This document shows positions 27,842-34,646 of a stretch of 34,646 bases of DNA, in pieces (the stretch's first letter is position 1; every line of letters begins with the position of its first letter). This stretch comes from Streptococcus mitis. Lineage in GTDB: Bacteria > Bacillota > Bacilli > Lactobacillales > Streptococcaceae. The DNA is taken from the NCBI RefSeq assembly GCF_005844455.1, contig NZ_SPGF01000020.1:1-34646 (forward strand), read 5' to 3'. A model generated the notes under the pieces. The model ran no database searches, was not told where the DNA came from, and worked only from the letters and a program-made list of their open reading frames with translations. The position numbers and the translations under genes are program-made.

Positions 27842-28369
27842 ATGACTACAGCTTTGGTTTTGGGCTATTCTGCTTTTGATTTGGGTTTGTTTTCTGACAA
27901 GGATCCTCGTCTTAAATTGATTAAAAAAGCGATACGTAGGGATTTAGAAGCTATGGCAGAAGATGGGGTGACTTGGCTTGTATTTACAGGGACTTTGGGC
28001 TTTGAATATTGGGTTTTAGAGGTTGCTCAGGAGATGAAGACAGAGTACGATTTCCAGTTGGCCACCATTTTTGCTTTTGAAACCCATGGGGAAAATTGGA
28101 ATGAAGGCAATCAGATGAAACTGAGTCGCTTTAAGCAGGTAGACTTTGTCAAATATGCCTATCCTCGTTATGAACACAAGGGGCAGTTAAGAGATTACCA
28201 GCAGTTTTTACTGGAAAACACGAACAGTTCCTATCTTTTTTATGATGAAGAAAATGAAACGAAACTAGCTTATTTTTACCAAAAGATGAAAAATCAAGAG
28301 GACTATTTTATAAAGAGATTAACATTTGATCAGCTAAATGAACTTGCTGAAAATTTTTCCGAAAATTGA
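27842..28369 (+). CDS. DUF1273 (YpsA-like) protein, SLOG/Rossmann fold
   Basis: The 175-residue protein begins [17 protein letters not shown]; the ATG at 27842 is chosen because AAAGGG precedes it and upstream in-frame residues cross the promoter region. Members of this family are conserved next to gpsB and recU in Firmicutes. B. subtilis YpsA has been linked to cell division, and the fold suggests nucleotide or ADP-ribose-like ligand binding. Seen: [20 protein letters not shown] (glycine-rich loop) and [12 protein letters not shown]. The biochemical function is not established. Confidence 0.9.
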   Translation: MTTALVLGYSAFDLGLFSDKDPRLKLIKKAIRRDLEAMAEDGVTWLVFTGTLGFEYWVLEVAQEMKTEYDFQLATIFAFETHGENWNEGNQMKLSRFKQVDFVKYAYPRYEHKGQLRDYQQFLLENTNSSYLFYDEENETKLAYFYQKMKNQEDYFIKRLTFDQLNELAENFSEN

Positions 28370-28379
28370 CGCTTTGACC

Positions 28380-28409
28380 TTGATTTTTGTTTGCCTTTTT
28401 TTATATAAT
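28380..28409 (+). promoter_or_regulatory. gpsB promoter
   Basis: TTGATT (28380-28385) and TATAAT (28404-28409) with 18-base spacing, just after the DUF1273 stop and about 30 bases before gpsB. Transcription should start near 28416. Confidence 0.8.
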
Positions 28410-28438
28410 AATACTAGCAAGCGAGAATGGAGAGAGAC

Positions 28439-28768
28439 ATGGCAAGTATTATTTTTTCAGCGAAAGATATTTTTGAACAAGAGTTTGGACGTGAAGTCCG
28501 TGGGTATAGCAAGGTAGAAGTTGATGAGTTTTTAGACGATGTCATTAAGGATTATGAAACTTATGCTGCCTTGGTCAAGTCACTTCGTCAGGAAATAGCG
28601 GATTTGAAGGAAGAATTAGCTCGTAAACCGAAATCTTCACCAGTTCAAGCAGAGTCTATTGAAGCGGCAACTACAAGTTCTATGACAAACTTTGATATTT
28701 TGAAACGCTTGAATCGTCTTGAAAAAGAAGTGTTTGGTAAACAAATTGTAGATAACTCAGATTTCTAA
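28439..28768 (+). CDS. gpsB: GpsB, DivIVA-like cell-division regulator
   Basis: GpsB coordinates septal and peripheral peptidoglycan synthesis, binding PBPs (class A PBPs, including PBP1A homologues) and supporting StkP signalling. The start at 28439 (109 residues, [20 protein letters not shown]) is preferred to an ATG four codons upstream because GGAGAG lies between them. The N-terminal DivIVA-like domain has [20 protein letters not shown], followed by a coiled coil (about 35-65) and a C-terminal [17 protein letters not shown] oligomerisation helix. Its placement near pbp1A and mapZ gives a cell-division neighbourhood. Confidence 0.96.
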   Translation: MASIIFSAKDIFEQEFGREVRGYSKVEVDEFLDDVIKDYETYAALVKSLRQEIADLKEELARKPKSSPVQAESIEAATTSSMTNFDILKRLNRLEKEVFGKQIVDNSDF

Positions 28769-28783
28769 GTAGTTATTTGAGAT

Positions 28784-29180
28784 GTGCAATTTTTGGATAA
28801 TCGCGTGAGGAGAGTTGCTTCTCATGAGGAAAGTCCATGCTAGCACAGGCTGTGATGCCTGTAGTGTTTGTGCTAGGCGAAACCATAAGCCTAGGGACGA
28901 GAAATCGTTACGGCAGTTGAAATGGCTAAGTCCTTGGATAGGCCAGAGTAGGCTTGAAAGTGCCACAGTGACGGAGTCTTTCTGGAAACGGAGAGAGTGG
29001 AACGCGGTAAACCCCTCAAGCTAGCAACCCAAATTTTGGTCGGGGCATGGAGTACGCGGAAACGAACGTAGTATTCTGACTGCTATCAGCTAGAGCTGTT
29101 AGTGGTAGACAGATGATTATCGAAGGAAGTGGTCCTAGTCACTTCTGGAACAAAACATGGCTTATAGAAAATTGCATATA
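28784..29180 (+). ncRNA. rnpB: RNase P RNA (class B)
   Basis: The catalytic RNA of RNase P, which matures tRNA 5' ends. Conserved parts are seen in order: GAGGAAAGTCCATGCTAGCA (about 28839-28858), GGCGAAACC, AGTGCCACAGTGACGGAGTC (about 28960), GGAACGCGGTAAACCCCTC (about 28998) and ACAGATGATTATCGAAGG (about 29109), ending with GAACAAAACATGGCTTATAG. The ends pair through GTGCAATTTT (28784-28793) and AAAATTGCAT near the 3' end (P1). The layout between gpsB and the methyltransferase gene is the normal streptococcal position. Exact ends are approximate. Confidence 0.95.
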
Positions 29181-29217
29181 GGTTGGGGCTGAGAAATTTT
29201 CTCAACCTCATTTTTTA
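29178..29217 (+). terminator. rnpB terminator
   Basis: AGGTTG...GAG pairs with CTCAACCT around AAATTTT, with an unpaired GGGCT-type bulge in the 5' arm, followed by CATTTTTT. It lies directly after the RNase P RNA. Confidence 0.7.
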
Positions 29218-29253
29218 AAGTGGACATATAGAAAGGTCTTGCAAGACTGTAAC

Positions 29254-30411
29254 ATGAAAAAAGAATTTAATTTAATTGCAACTGTGGCAGCAGGTCTTGA
29301 AGCTGTTGTGGGACGAGAAGTGCGAGAGTTGGGCTACGATTGTCAGGTTGAAAATGGACGTGTTCGTTTTCAAGGAGACGTGAGAGCTATTATCGAAACC
29401 AACCTCTGGCTTCGGGCAGCAGATCGTATCAAAATTATCGTAGGAACTTTCCCAGCTAAGACTTTTGAAGAGCTGTTTCAGGGAGCTTTCGCTCTAGATT
29501 GGGAAGATTATTTACCACTTGGAGCTCGATTCCCGATTTCAAAAGCAAAATGTGTTAAATCTAAACTTCACAATGAGCCGAGTGTACAGGCTATTTCTAA
29601 GAAGGCCGTTGTTAAGAAGTTGCAGAAACACTATGCTCGCCCAGAAGGTGTTCCACTGATGGAGAATGGCCCAGAGTTTAAGATTGAGGTTTCTATTCTC
29701 AAAGACATAGCAACTGTCATGATTGATACGACAGGCTCTAGTCTCTTTAAACGTGGCTATCGTACCGAAAAAGGTGGCGCTCCTATCAAGGAAAATATGG
29801 CGGCAGCCATTTTGCAACTTTCTAACTGGTATCCAGACAAGCTTTTGATTGATCCGACCTGTGGTTCAGGAACTTTCTGTATCGAGGCAGTCATGATTGC
29901 TCGAAAGATGGCGCCTGGTCTTCGTCGCTCTTTTGCATTTGAGGAATGGAACTGGGTCAGCGACCGCTTGATTCAAGAAGTGCGTACAGAGGCGGCTAAA
30001 AAAGTAGATCGTGAACTGGAACTCGATATCATGGGTTGTGATATTGATGCTCGCATGGTGGAAATTGCTAAGGCTAATGCTCAGGCAGCTGGTGTTGCAG
30101 GAGACATTACTTTTAAGCAGATGCGCGTGCAGGATTTACGTTCCGATAAAATCAATGGCGTGATTATCTCCAATCCGCCTTATGGAGAACGTTTATCAGA
30201 TGATGCAGGAGTTACCAAGCTCTATGCTGAGATGGGGCAAGTATTTGCACCGCTAAAAACCTGGAGTAAGTTTATCCTAACTAGTGATGAAGCCTTTGAA
30301 AGCAAGTATGGGAGCCAAGCAGATAAGAAGCGTAAGTTATACAACGGAACCTTGAAAGTGGATCTGTATCAATATTTTGGTCAACGTGTTAAACGTCAAG
30401 AGTTAAAATAG
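29254..30411 (+). CDS. THUMP-domain RNA methyltransferase (RlmL/YpsC-like)
   Basis: This is a probable SAM-dependent guanine-N2 methyltransferase of ribosomal RNA. I use the ATG at 29254 (385 residues, MKKEFNLIATVAAGLEAVVG) because the family begins this way; an in-frame TTG at 29239 is also possible but has poor Shine-Dalgarno spacing. The N-terminal THUMP/ferredoxin-like region is residues 1-160. The Rossmann methyltransferase part has LLIDPTCGSGTFCIEAVMIA (SAM motif I), IMGCDIDARMVEIAKANA, and the catalytic IISNPPYGERLSD. The target position is not defined by the sequence. Confidence 0.92.
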   Translation: MKKEFNLIATVAAGLEAVVGREVRELGYDCQVENGRVRFQGDVRAIIETNLWLRAADRIKIIVGTFPAKTFEELFQGAFALDWEDYLPLGARFPISKAKCVKSKLHNEPSVQAISKKAVVKKLQKHYARPEGVPLMENGPEFKIEVSILKDIATVMIDTTGSSLFKRGYRTEKGGAPIKENMAAAILQLSNWYPDKLLIDPTCGSGTFCIEAVMIARKMAPGLRRSFAFEEWNWVSDRLIQEVRTEAAKKVDRELELDIMGCDIDARMVEIAKANAQAAGVAGDITFKQMRVQDLRSDKINGVIISNPPYGERLSDDAGVTKLYAEMGQVFAPLKTWSKFILTSDEAFESKYGSQADKKRKLYNGTLKVDLYQYFGQRVKRQELK

Positions 30412-30423
30412 AAAGGGATACTC

Positions 30424-31839
30424 ATGAGTAAGAAAAGACGGAATCGTCATAAAAAAGAAAATCAAGAACCGCGATTTGATTTTGATGAAGCAAAAGAGTT
30501 AACAGTTGGTCAAGCGATTCGTAAAAATGAAGAAGTGGAAGCAGGAGTCTTGCCTGAAGATTCCATTTTGGACAAGTATGTCAAACAACACAAAGATGAA
30601 ATTGAGGCGGATAAGTTTGCGACTCGTCAATACAAAAAAGAGGAGTTAGTCGAAACTCAGAGTCTGGATGATTTAATTCAAGAGATGCGTGAGGCTGTGG
30701 AAGAGTCAGAAGCTTCTTCGGAGGAAGTTCCATCTTCTGAAGACATCTTACCACCCTTGCCTCTGGACGATGAGGAGCAAGGCTTGGATCCTCTATTGCT
30801 AGAGGATGAAAATCCAACAGAAATGACTGAAGAAGTGGAAGAGGAGCAAAACCTTTCTCTTCTGGAACAAGAAGGCTCAGAAAAGAAAAGCAAAAAAGGA
30901 TTTGTTTCAACCGCTTTGGCGCTCGTATCAGTGATTATCTGTGTCAGTGCTTATTATGTCTATCGTCAAGTGAATCGCTCGACCAAGGAAATTCAAACTG
31001 CTCAATCATCGTCTAGCGAGCAGAATGTTCAGCCGATTTTAGAAGATTTCAATAGCCAATACGATGCATTCTACACTGATAGCAATAAAACAGCTTTGAA
31101 GAACAGCCAGTTTGATAAACTGAGTCAACTCAAAACCTTGCTTGATAAACTGGAAGGTAGTCGCGAACATGCACTTGCTAAATCTAAATATGATAGTCTA
31201 GCAACGCAAATCAAGGCCATTCAAGATGTCAATGCACAATTTGAAAAACCAGCTATTGTGGATGGTGTGTTGGATACCAATGCCAAAGCCAAATCAGATG
31301 CTAAATTTACAGATATTAAAACCGGGAATACGGAGATTGACAAAGTGCTAGATAAGGCTATCAGCCTTGGTAAGAGCCAAAAGACAAGCACTTCTAGCTC
31401 AAGTCAAATCAGCAGTTCTAGTCAAGCGAGTTCAAATTCTTCTACAGAGAGTAGTACAAGTAACACAAGTCCATCTTCAAGCGGCTCATCAAACAATTCA
31501 GTTTCTGCGCGTGATGATAGTCATGGCGGTCTATCAAGTTCTGGAGTTAACCTACAAAGAGCTTCAAGCCGTGTGCCGTTCAATCAATCGGCTATTGATG
31601 ATAGTAACAACTCTGCCTGGGATTTTGCTGATGGCGTCTTGGAACAAATTCTAGCGACTTCACGTTCACGTGGTTATATCACTGGAAATCAATACATCCT
31701 CGAACGAGTCAATATTGTTAATGGAAATGGTTATTACAACCTCTACAAGCCAGACGGAACCTATCTCTTTACCCTTAACTGTAAGACAGGCTACTTTGTT
31801 GGAAATGGTTCTGGACATGCGGATGACTTGGACTACTAA
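30424..31839 (+). CDS. mapZ: MapZ/LocZ, division-site marker that positions FtsZ
   Basis: MapZ marks the division site before FtsZ in streptococci and is phosphorylated by StkP. The 471 residues comprise an FtsZ-binding N-terminus ([11 protein letters not shown] and [20 protein letters not shown]), acidic cytoplasmic region, one membrane segment (about 160-181), a helical extracellular domain, a long serine-rich linker (about 318-365) and a C-terminal peptidoglycan-binding domain. T67 and T78, the known StkP sites, are both present. The serine-rich linker differs from pneumococcal MapZ as I remember it, which is usual for this region. Confidence 0.95.
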   Translation: MSKKRRNRHKKENQEPRFDFDEAKELTVGQAIRKNEEVEAGVLPEDSILDKYVKQHKDEIEADKFATRQYKKEELVETQSLDDLIQEMREAVEESEASSEEVPSSEDILPPLPLDDEEQGLDPLLLEDENPTEMTEEVEEEQNLSLLEQEGSEKKSKKGFVSTALALVSVIICVSAYYVYRQVNRSTKEIQTAQSSSSEQNVQPILEDFNSQYDAFYTDSNKTALKNSQFDKLSQLKTLLDKLEGSREHALAKSKYDSLATQIKAIQDVNAQFEKPAIVDGVLDTNAKAKSDAKFTDIKTGNTEIDKVLDKAISLGKSQKTSTSSSSQISSSSQASSNSSTESSTSNTSPSSSGSSNNSVSARDDSHGGLSSSGVNLQRASSRVPFNQSAIDDSNNSAWDFADGVLEQILATSRSRGYITGNQYILERVNIVNGNGYYNLYKPDGTYLFTLNCKTGYFVGNGSGHADDLDY

Positions 31840-31877
31840 GCAGTCGTTACAAAATTCTTTCTTTTCAAAAGTAAAAA

Positions 31878-31886
31878 TGATAAAAT
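31878..31886 (+). promoter_or_regulatory. Probable gnd-ritR promoter (extended -10)
   Basis: TG-A-TAAAAT at 31878-31886 is an extended -10 in the 75-base gap between mapZ and gnd; no good -35 is seen. AGAGGAG lies a few bases before the gnd ATG. The AT-rich gap lacks an evident terminator for mapZ. Confidence 0.5.
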
Positions 31887-31914
31887 AAAACAAATTAAAC
31901 AAGAGGAGTGTCAA

Positions 31915-33339
31915 ATGACAAAAGCTAACTTTGGTGTCGTAGGTATGGCCGTAATGGGTCGTAACCTTGCCCTTAATATTGAATCACGTGGTTACACAGT
32001 TGCTATTTACAATCGTAGTAAAGAAAAAACTGAAGATGTAATTGCTTGCCATCCTGAAAAGAACTTTGTACCAAGCTATGACGTTGAAAGTTTTGTAAAC
32101 TCAATCGAAAAACCTCGTCGTATTATGCTGATGGTTCAAGCTGGACCTGGTACAGATGCTACTATCCAAGCCCTTCTTCCACACCTTGACAAGGGTGATA
32201 TCTTGATTGACGGCGGAAACACTTTCTACAAAGATACAATCCGTCGTAATGAAGAATTGGCAAACTCAGGTATCAACTTTATCGGTACTGGGGTTTCTGG
32301 TGGTGAAAAAGGTGCCCTTGAAGGTCCGTCTATCATGCCTGGTGGACAAAAAGAAGCCTACGAATTGGTTGCGGACGTTCTCGAAGAAATCTCAGCTAAA
32401 GCACCAGAAGATGGCAAACCATGTGTGACTTACATCGGTCCTGATGGAGCTGGTCACTATGTGAAAATGGTTCACAACGGTATTGAGTATGGGGACATGC
32501 AATTAATCGCAGAAAGCTATGACTTGATGCAACACTTGCTAGGCTTTTCTGCAGAAGATATGGCTGAAATCTTTACTGAGTGGAACAAGGGTGAATTGGA
32601 CAGCTACTTGATTGAAATCACAGCTGACATCCTTGGACGTAAAGATGATGAAGGTCAAGATGGACCAATCGTAGACTACATCCTTGATGCTGCAGGTAAC
32701 AAGGGAACTGGTAAATGGACTAGCCAATCATCCCTTGACCTTGGTGTGCCATTGTCACTCATTACTGAGTCAGTATTTGCACGTTACATCTCTACTTACA
32801 AAGAAGAACGTGTTCATGCCAGCAAGGTGCTTCCAAAACCAGCTGCTTTCAAATTTGAAGGCGACAAGGCTGAGTTGATTGAAAAAATCCGCCAAGCCCT
32901 TTACTTCTCAAAAATCATCTCATACGCTCAAGGTTTTGCGCAATTGCGTGTAGCTTCTAAAGAAAACAACTGGAACTTGCCATTTGCGGACATCGCATCT
33001 ATCTGGCGCGATGGCTGTATCATCCGTTCTCGTTTCTTGCAAAAGATTACAGATGCTTACAACCGTGATGCAGATCTTGCTAACCTTCTTTTGGATGAGT
33101 ACTTCTTAGACGTAACTGCTAAGTACCAACAATCAGTTCGTGATATCGTAGCTCTTGCTGTTCAAGCTGGTGTACCAGTACCAACATTCTCAGCAGCTAT
33201 CACTTACTTTGACAGCTACCGTTCAGCTGACCTTCCAGCTAACTTGATCCAAGCACAACGTGACTACTTTGGTGCCCACACATACCAACGTAAAGACAAA
33301 GAAGGAACCTTCCACTACTCTTGGTATGACGAAAAATAA
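31915..33339 (+). CDS. gnd: 6-phosphogluconate dehydrogenase, decarboxylating
   Basis: Third enzyme of the oxidative pentose phosphate pathway, giving ribulose-5-phosphate and NADPH. The 474-residue protein has the NADP loop [51 protein letters not shown] (substrate loop) and [19 protein letters not shown] with the catalytic Lys. Its start follows AGAGGAG. Codon use shows the strongly biased pattern of a highly expressed gene. Its product feeds ribulose/xylulose phosphates, which could supply an alditol pathway, but gnd is a normal chromosomal neighbour and not part of the capsule operon. Confidence 0.97.
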   Translation: MTKANFGVVGMAVMGRNLALNIESRGYTVAIYNRSKEKTEDVIACHPEKNFVPSYDVESFVNSIEKPRRIMLMVQAGPGTDATIQALLPHLDKGDILIDGGNTFYKDTIRRNEELANSGINFIGTGVSGGEKGALEGPSIMPGGQKEAYELVADVLEEISAKAPEDGKPCVTYIGPDGAGHYVKMVHNGIEYGDMQLIAESYDLMQHLLGFSAEDMAEIFTEWNKGELDSYLIEITADILGRKDDEGQDGPIVDYILDAAGNKGTGKWTSQSSLDLGVPLSLITESVFARYISTYKEERVHASKVLPKPAAFKFEGDKAELIEKIRQALYFSKIISYAQGFAQLRVASKENNWNLPFADIASIWRDGCIIRSRFLQKITDAYNRDADLANLLLDEYFLDVTAKYQQSVRDIVALAVQAGVPVPTFSAAITYFDSYRSADLPANLIQAQRDYFGAHTYQRKDKEGTFHYSWYDEK

Positions 33340-33350
33340 GTAGGTCAGCC

Positions 33351-34040
33351 ATGGGGAAACGGATTTTATTACTTGAGAAAGAACGAAATCTAGCTCATTT
33401 TTTAAGTTTGGAACTCCAAAAAGAGCAATACCGAGTTGATCAGGTTGAGGAGGGGCAAAAGGCCCTCTCCATGGCTCTTCAGACAGACTATGACTTGATT
33501 TTATTGAATGCTCATCTGGGGGATATGACAGCCCAGGATTTTACAGCCAAGCTGAGTAGGACTAAGCCAGCCTCAGTCATCATGGTCTTGGACCGTCGCG
33601 AAGACTTGCAAGATCAGATTGAGACAATCCAACGCTTTGCTGTTTCTTACATCTATAAGCCAGTTATTATTGAGAATCTGGTGGCTCGTATTTCAGCGAT
33701 TTTCCGAGGTCGGGACTTTATCGACCAACACTGTAGTCAGATGAAGGTTCCAACGTTTTACCGCAATCTGCGTATGGATGTAGAACATCATACCGTTTAT
33801 CGTGGCGAGGAGATGATTGCTCTGACTCGTCGTGAGTATGACCTTTTGGCTACTCTAATGGGAAGCAAGAAAGTTCTGACTCGTGAGCAGTTGTTGGAAA
33901 GCGTCTGGAAGTATGAAAGTGCGACCGAAACAAATATCGTGGATGTCTATATCCGTTATCTACGTAGCAAGCTTGATGTAAAAGGTCAGAAAAGCTACAT
34001 TAAAACCGTTCGTGGTGTCGGTTACACCATGCAAGAATAG
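33351..34040 (+). CDS. ritR: RitR, orphan OmpR-type regulator of iron uptake and oxidative stress
   Basis: RitR represses the Piu iron transporter in pneumococci. The 229 residues form a receiver-like domain (1-120) and a winged-helix DNA-binding domain (about 135-229; TRREYDLLATLMG, IVDVYIRYLRSKLD, IKTVRGVGYTMQE). The receiver has Asn53 where a phosphorylatable Asp is expected. Cys128 lies in the linker (DQHCSQM) and is the known redox switch driving dimerisation. No histidine kinase gene accompanies it. It starts 11 bases after gnd, so the two are probably cotranscribed. Confidence 0.96.
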   Translation: MGKRILLLEKERNLAHFLSLELQKEQYRVDQVEEGQKALSMALQTDYDLILLNAHLGDMTAQDFTAKLSRTKPASVIMVLDRREDLQDQIETIQRFAVSYIYKPVIIENLVARISAIFRGRDFIDQHCSQMKVPTFYRNLRMDVEHHTVYRGEEMIALTRREYDLLATLMGSKKVLTREQLLESVWKYESATETNIVDVYIRYLRSKLDVKGQKSYIKTVRGVGYTMQE

Positions 34041-34071
34041 AAAAGCAGTTGCAGTCGTGTAACTGCTTTTT
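34041..34071 (+). terminator. gnd-ritR terminator
   Basis: AAAAGCAGTT (34041-34050) and AACTGCTTTT (34061-34070) form a perfect ten-pair stem with a ten-base loop, ending in a T-run, directly after the ritR stop. Confidence 0.85.
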
Positions 34072-34111
34072 ATATGTTGACATGCGATTTTATATTAGAC
34101 TTCATGCGAAA

Positions 34112-34501
34112 CTAAAATCCTAGTTCACGGTTGATAATTCCAGCAATCAAATTCATTCGTAATCCAAACCGTTTGCGTCGATTTCGATAGGTTGTTGAAA
34201 ATATTTTAAACGTTTTTACTTTGGCAAAAATATTTTCAACCTTGATTCTCTCTTTGGATAGCGCATGGTTATAGGCTTTATCTTCAAGAGTTAGTGGCTT
34301 AAGTTTGCTTGATTTCCTCGGAGTTTGCGATTGTGAATACATCTTCATGAGTCCTTGATAACCGCTGTCTGCCAAGTTTTTACCAGCTTGTCCGATATTT
34401 CTGCGACTCATTTTGAACAATTTCATATCGTGGCAATAGTTCACAGCGATATCCAAAGAAACAATTCTCCCTTGGCTTGTGACAATCGCTTGAGCCTTCA
34501 T
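34112..34501 (-). CDS. IS1381-like transposase, second ORF (orfB)
   Basis: The 129-residue C-terminal transposase part shows AIVTSQGRIVSLDIAVNYC, DSGYQGLMKMYSQSQTPRK, and the end ALSKERIKVENIFAKVKTF with the catalytic Glu region of DDE IS5 transposases, then RFGLRMNLIAGIINRELGF. The true reading probably enters from the first ORF upstream: in-frame sequence continues above the ATG at 34501 (NQLANYSGKKKCHA) up to the A-run at 34542-34548. By itself orfB lacks the first catalytic Asp region. Confidence 0.8.
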   Translation of the reverse strand: MKAQAIVTSQGRIVSLDIAVNYCHDMKLFKMSRRNIGQAGKNLADSGYQGLMKMYSQSQTPRKSSKLKPLTLEDKAYNHALSKERIKVENIFAKVKTFKIFSTTYRNRRKRFGLRMNLIAGIINRELGF

Positions 34502-34533
34502 AGCATGACATTTCTTTTTACCAGAATAATTGG

Positions 34534-34646
34534 CTAGTTGATTTTTTTAGGACGATTGATTTTTACCTCTGTTGCATCCACAATCACCGTATCCTCAGCA
34601 CTAAGATGAGTTTTTGAAATCGTAAAACCACTTTGAATAAGAGTTG
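34534..34646 (-). CDS. IS1381-like transposase, first ORF (orfA), C-terminal part
   Basis: A partial frame enters from outside the window, ending with SAEDTVIVDATEVKINRPKK and then a stop (TAG, complement of 34534-34536). The first catalytic Asp lies in VDATEV. A run of seven A on the minus strand (34542-34548) precedes the stop; a -1 shift there joins the frame to orfB, as known for IS5-group elements. Confidence 0.7.
   Translation of the reverse strand, partial: TLIQSGFTISKTHLSAEDTVIVDATEVKINRPKKIN

Larger units (their letters stand above)
34098..34646 (-). mobile_element. IS1381-like IS5-family element, 3' part only (cut by the window end)
   Basis: Minus-strand transposase coding sequence of the two-ORF IS5 type runs from the window edge to 34112. 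The outer end of the element lies a little below that, near 34098, but I could not confirm an inverted repeat because the other end is outside the window. Assignment is by recognised protein sequence. It has replaced or displaced whatever follows ritR in relatives. Confidence 0.8.

Noticed and set aside
28815-29024. Small ORFs on both strands between gpsB and the methyltransferase gene
   Set aside because: They lie within RNase P RNA.
31367-31654. Plus-strand ORF within mapZ
   Set aside because: Out-of-frame shadow of the serine-rich repeat region.

Overview
The window is a capsular polysaccharide (cps) locus and its chromosomal flank from a Mitis-group Streptococcus, either S. pneumoniae or a very close relative such as S. 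mitis. The evidence is the gene order: wzg-wzh-wzd-wze-wchA at the 5' end, aliA at the 3' end, then pbp1A, recU, a DUF1273 gene, gpsB, rnpB, a THUMP methyltransferase gene, mapZ, gnd and ritR. BOX and RUP repeats typical of these genomes are also present. PBP1A and MapZ differ from my memory of pneumococcal laboratory-strain proteins, so I do not fix the species.

Layout. 1-186: cps promoter. 187-5157: conserved regulatory, assembly and initiation genes wzg, wzh, wzd, wze and wchA. 5186-16543: type-specific, visibly AT-rich block with wchF, a LicD-family phosphotransferase, an IspD-like cytidylyltransferase, an SDR oxidoreductase, a GT2 transferase, a WbsX-type transferase, an O-acetyltransferase, the Wzy polymerase, a two-domain glycosyltransferase and the Wzx flippase. 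16599-20047: rmlA, rmlC, rmlB and rmlD for dTDP-L-rhamnose. 20111-21214: glf for UDP-galactofuranose. 21344-22600: an IS30-family element carrying a RUP. 22714-24693: aliA with its own strong promoter. 24727-24980: a BOX element split by a second, inverted RUP. 25027-27775 (minus strand): pbp1A and recU. 27842-34040 (plus strand): DUF1273 gene, gpsB, rnpB, methyltransferase, mapZ, gnd, ritR. 34098-34646: the end of an IS1381-like IS5-family element, cut by the window edge.

How it works together. WchA puts glucose-1-phosphate on undecaprenyl phosphate and WchF adds rhamnose. Further transferases (GT2, WbsX, and both domains of the 648-residue protein) extend the unit using dTDP-Rha, probably UDP-Galf, and other sugars. 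The cytidylyltransferase and SDR probably make a CDP-alditol, and LicD probably transfers the alditol phosphate onto the chain. The O-acetyltransferase decorates it, Wzx flips it, Wzy polymerises it, Wzd/Wze/Wzh control chain growth, and Wzg attaches the polymer to peptidoglycan. The inferred repeat unit therefore contains Glc, Rha, Galf, alditol-phosphate and O-acetyl. The CytT+SDR pair resembles the CDP-arabinitol (Abp) and CDP-mannitol (Mnp) pathways known in pneumococcal capsules. I cannot assign a serotype from the sequence alone.

The most interesting part is the compact LicD/IspD-like/SDR cassette (6364-9038), which parallels the animal ISPD/fukutin system. After it come the fused glycosyltransferase, the nested RUP-in-IS30 and RUP-in-BOX insertions in opposite orientation around aliA, and a hairpin terminator inside the rml operon.
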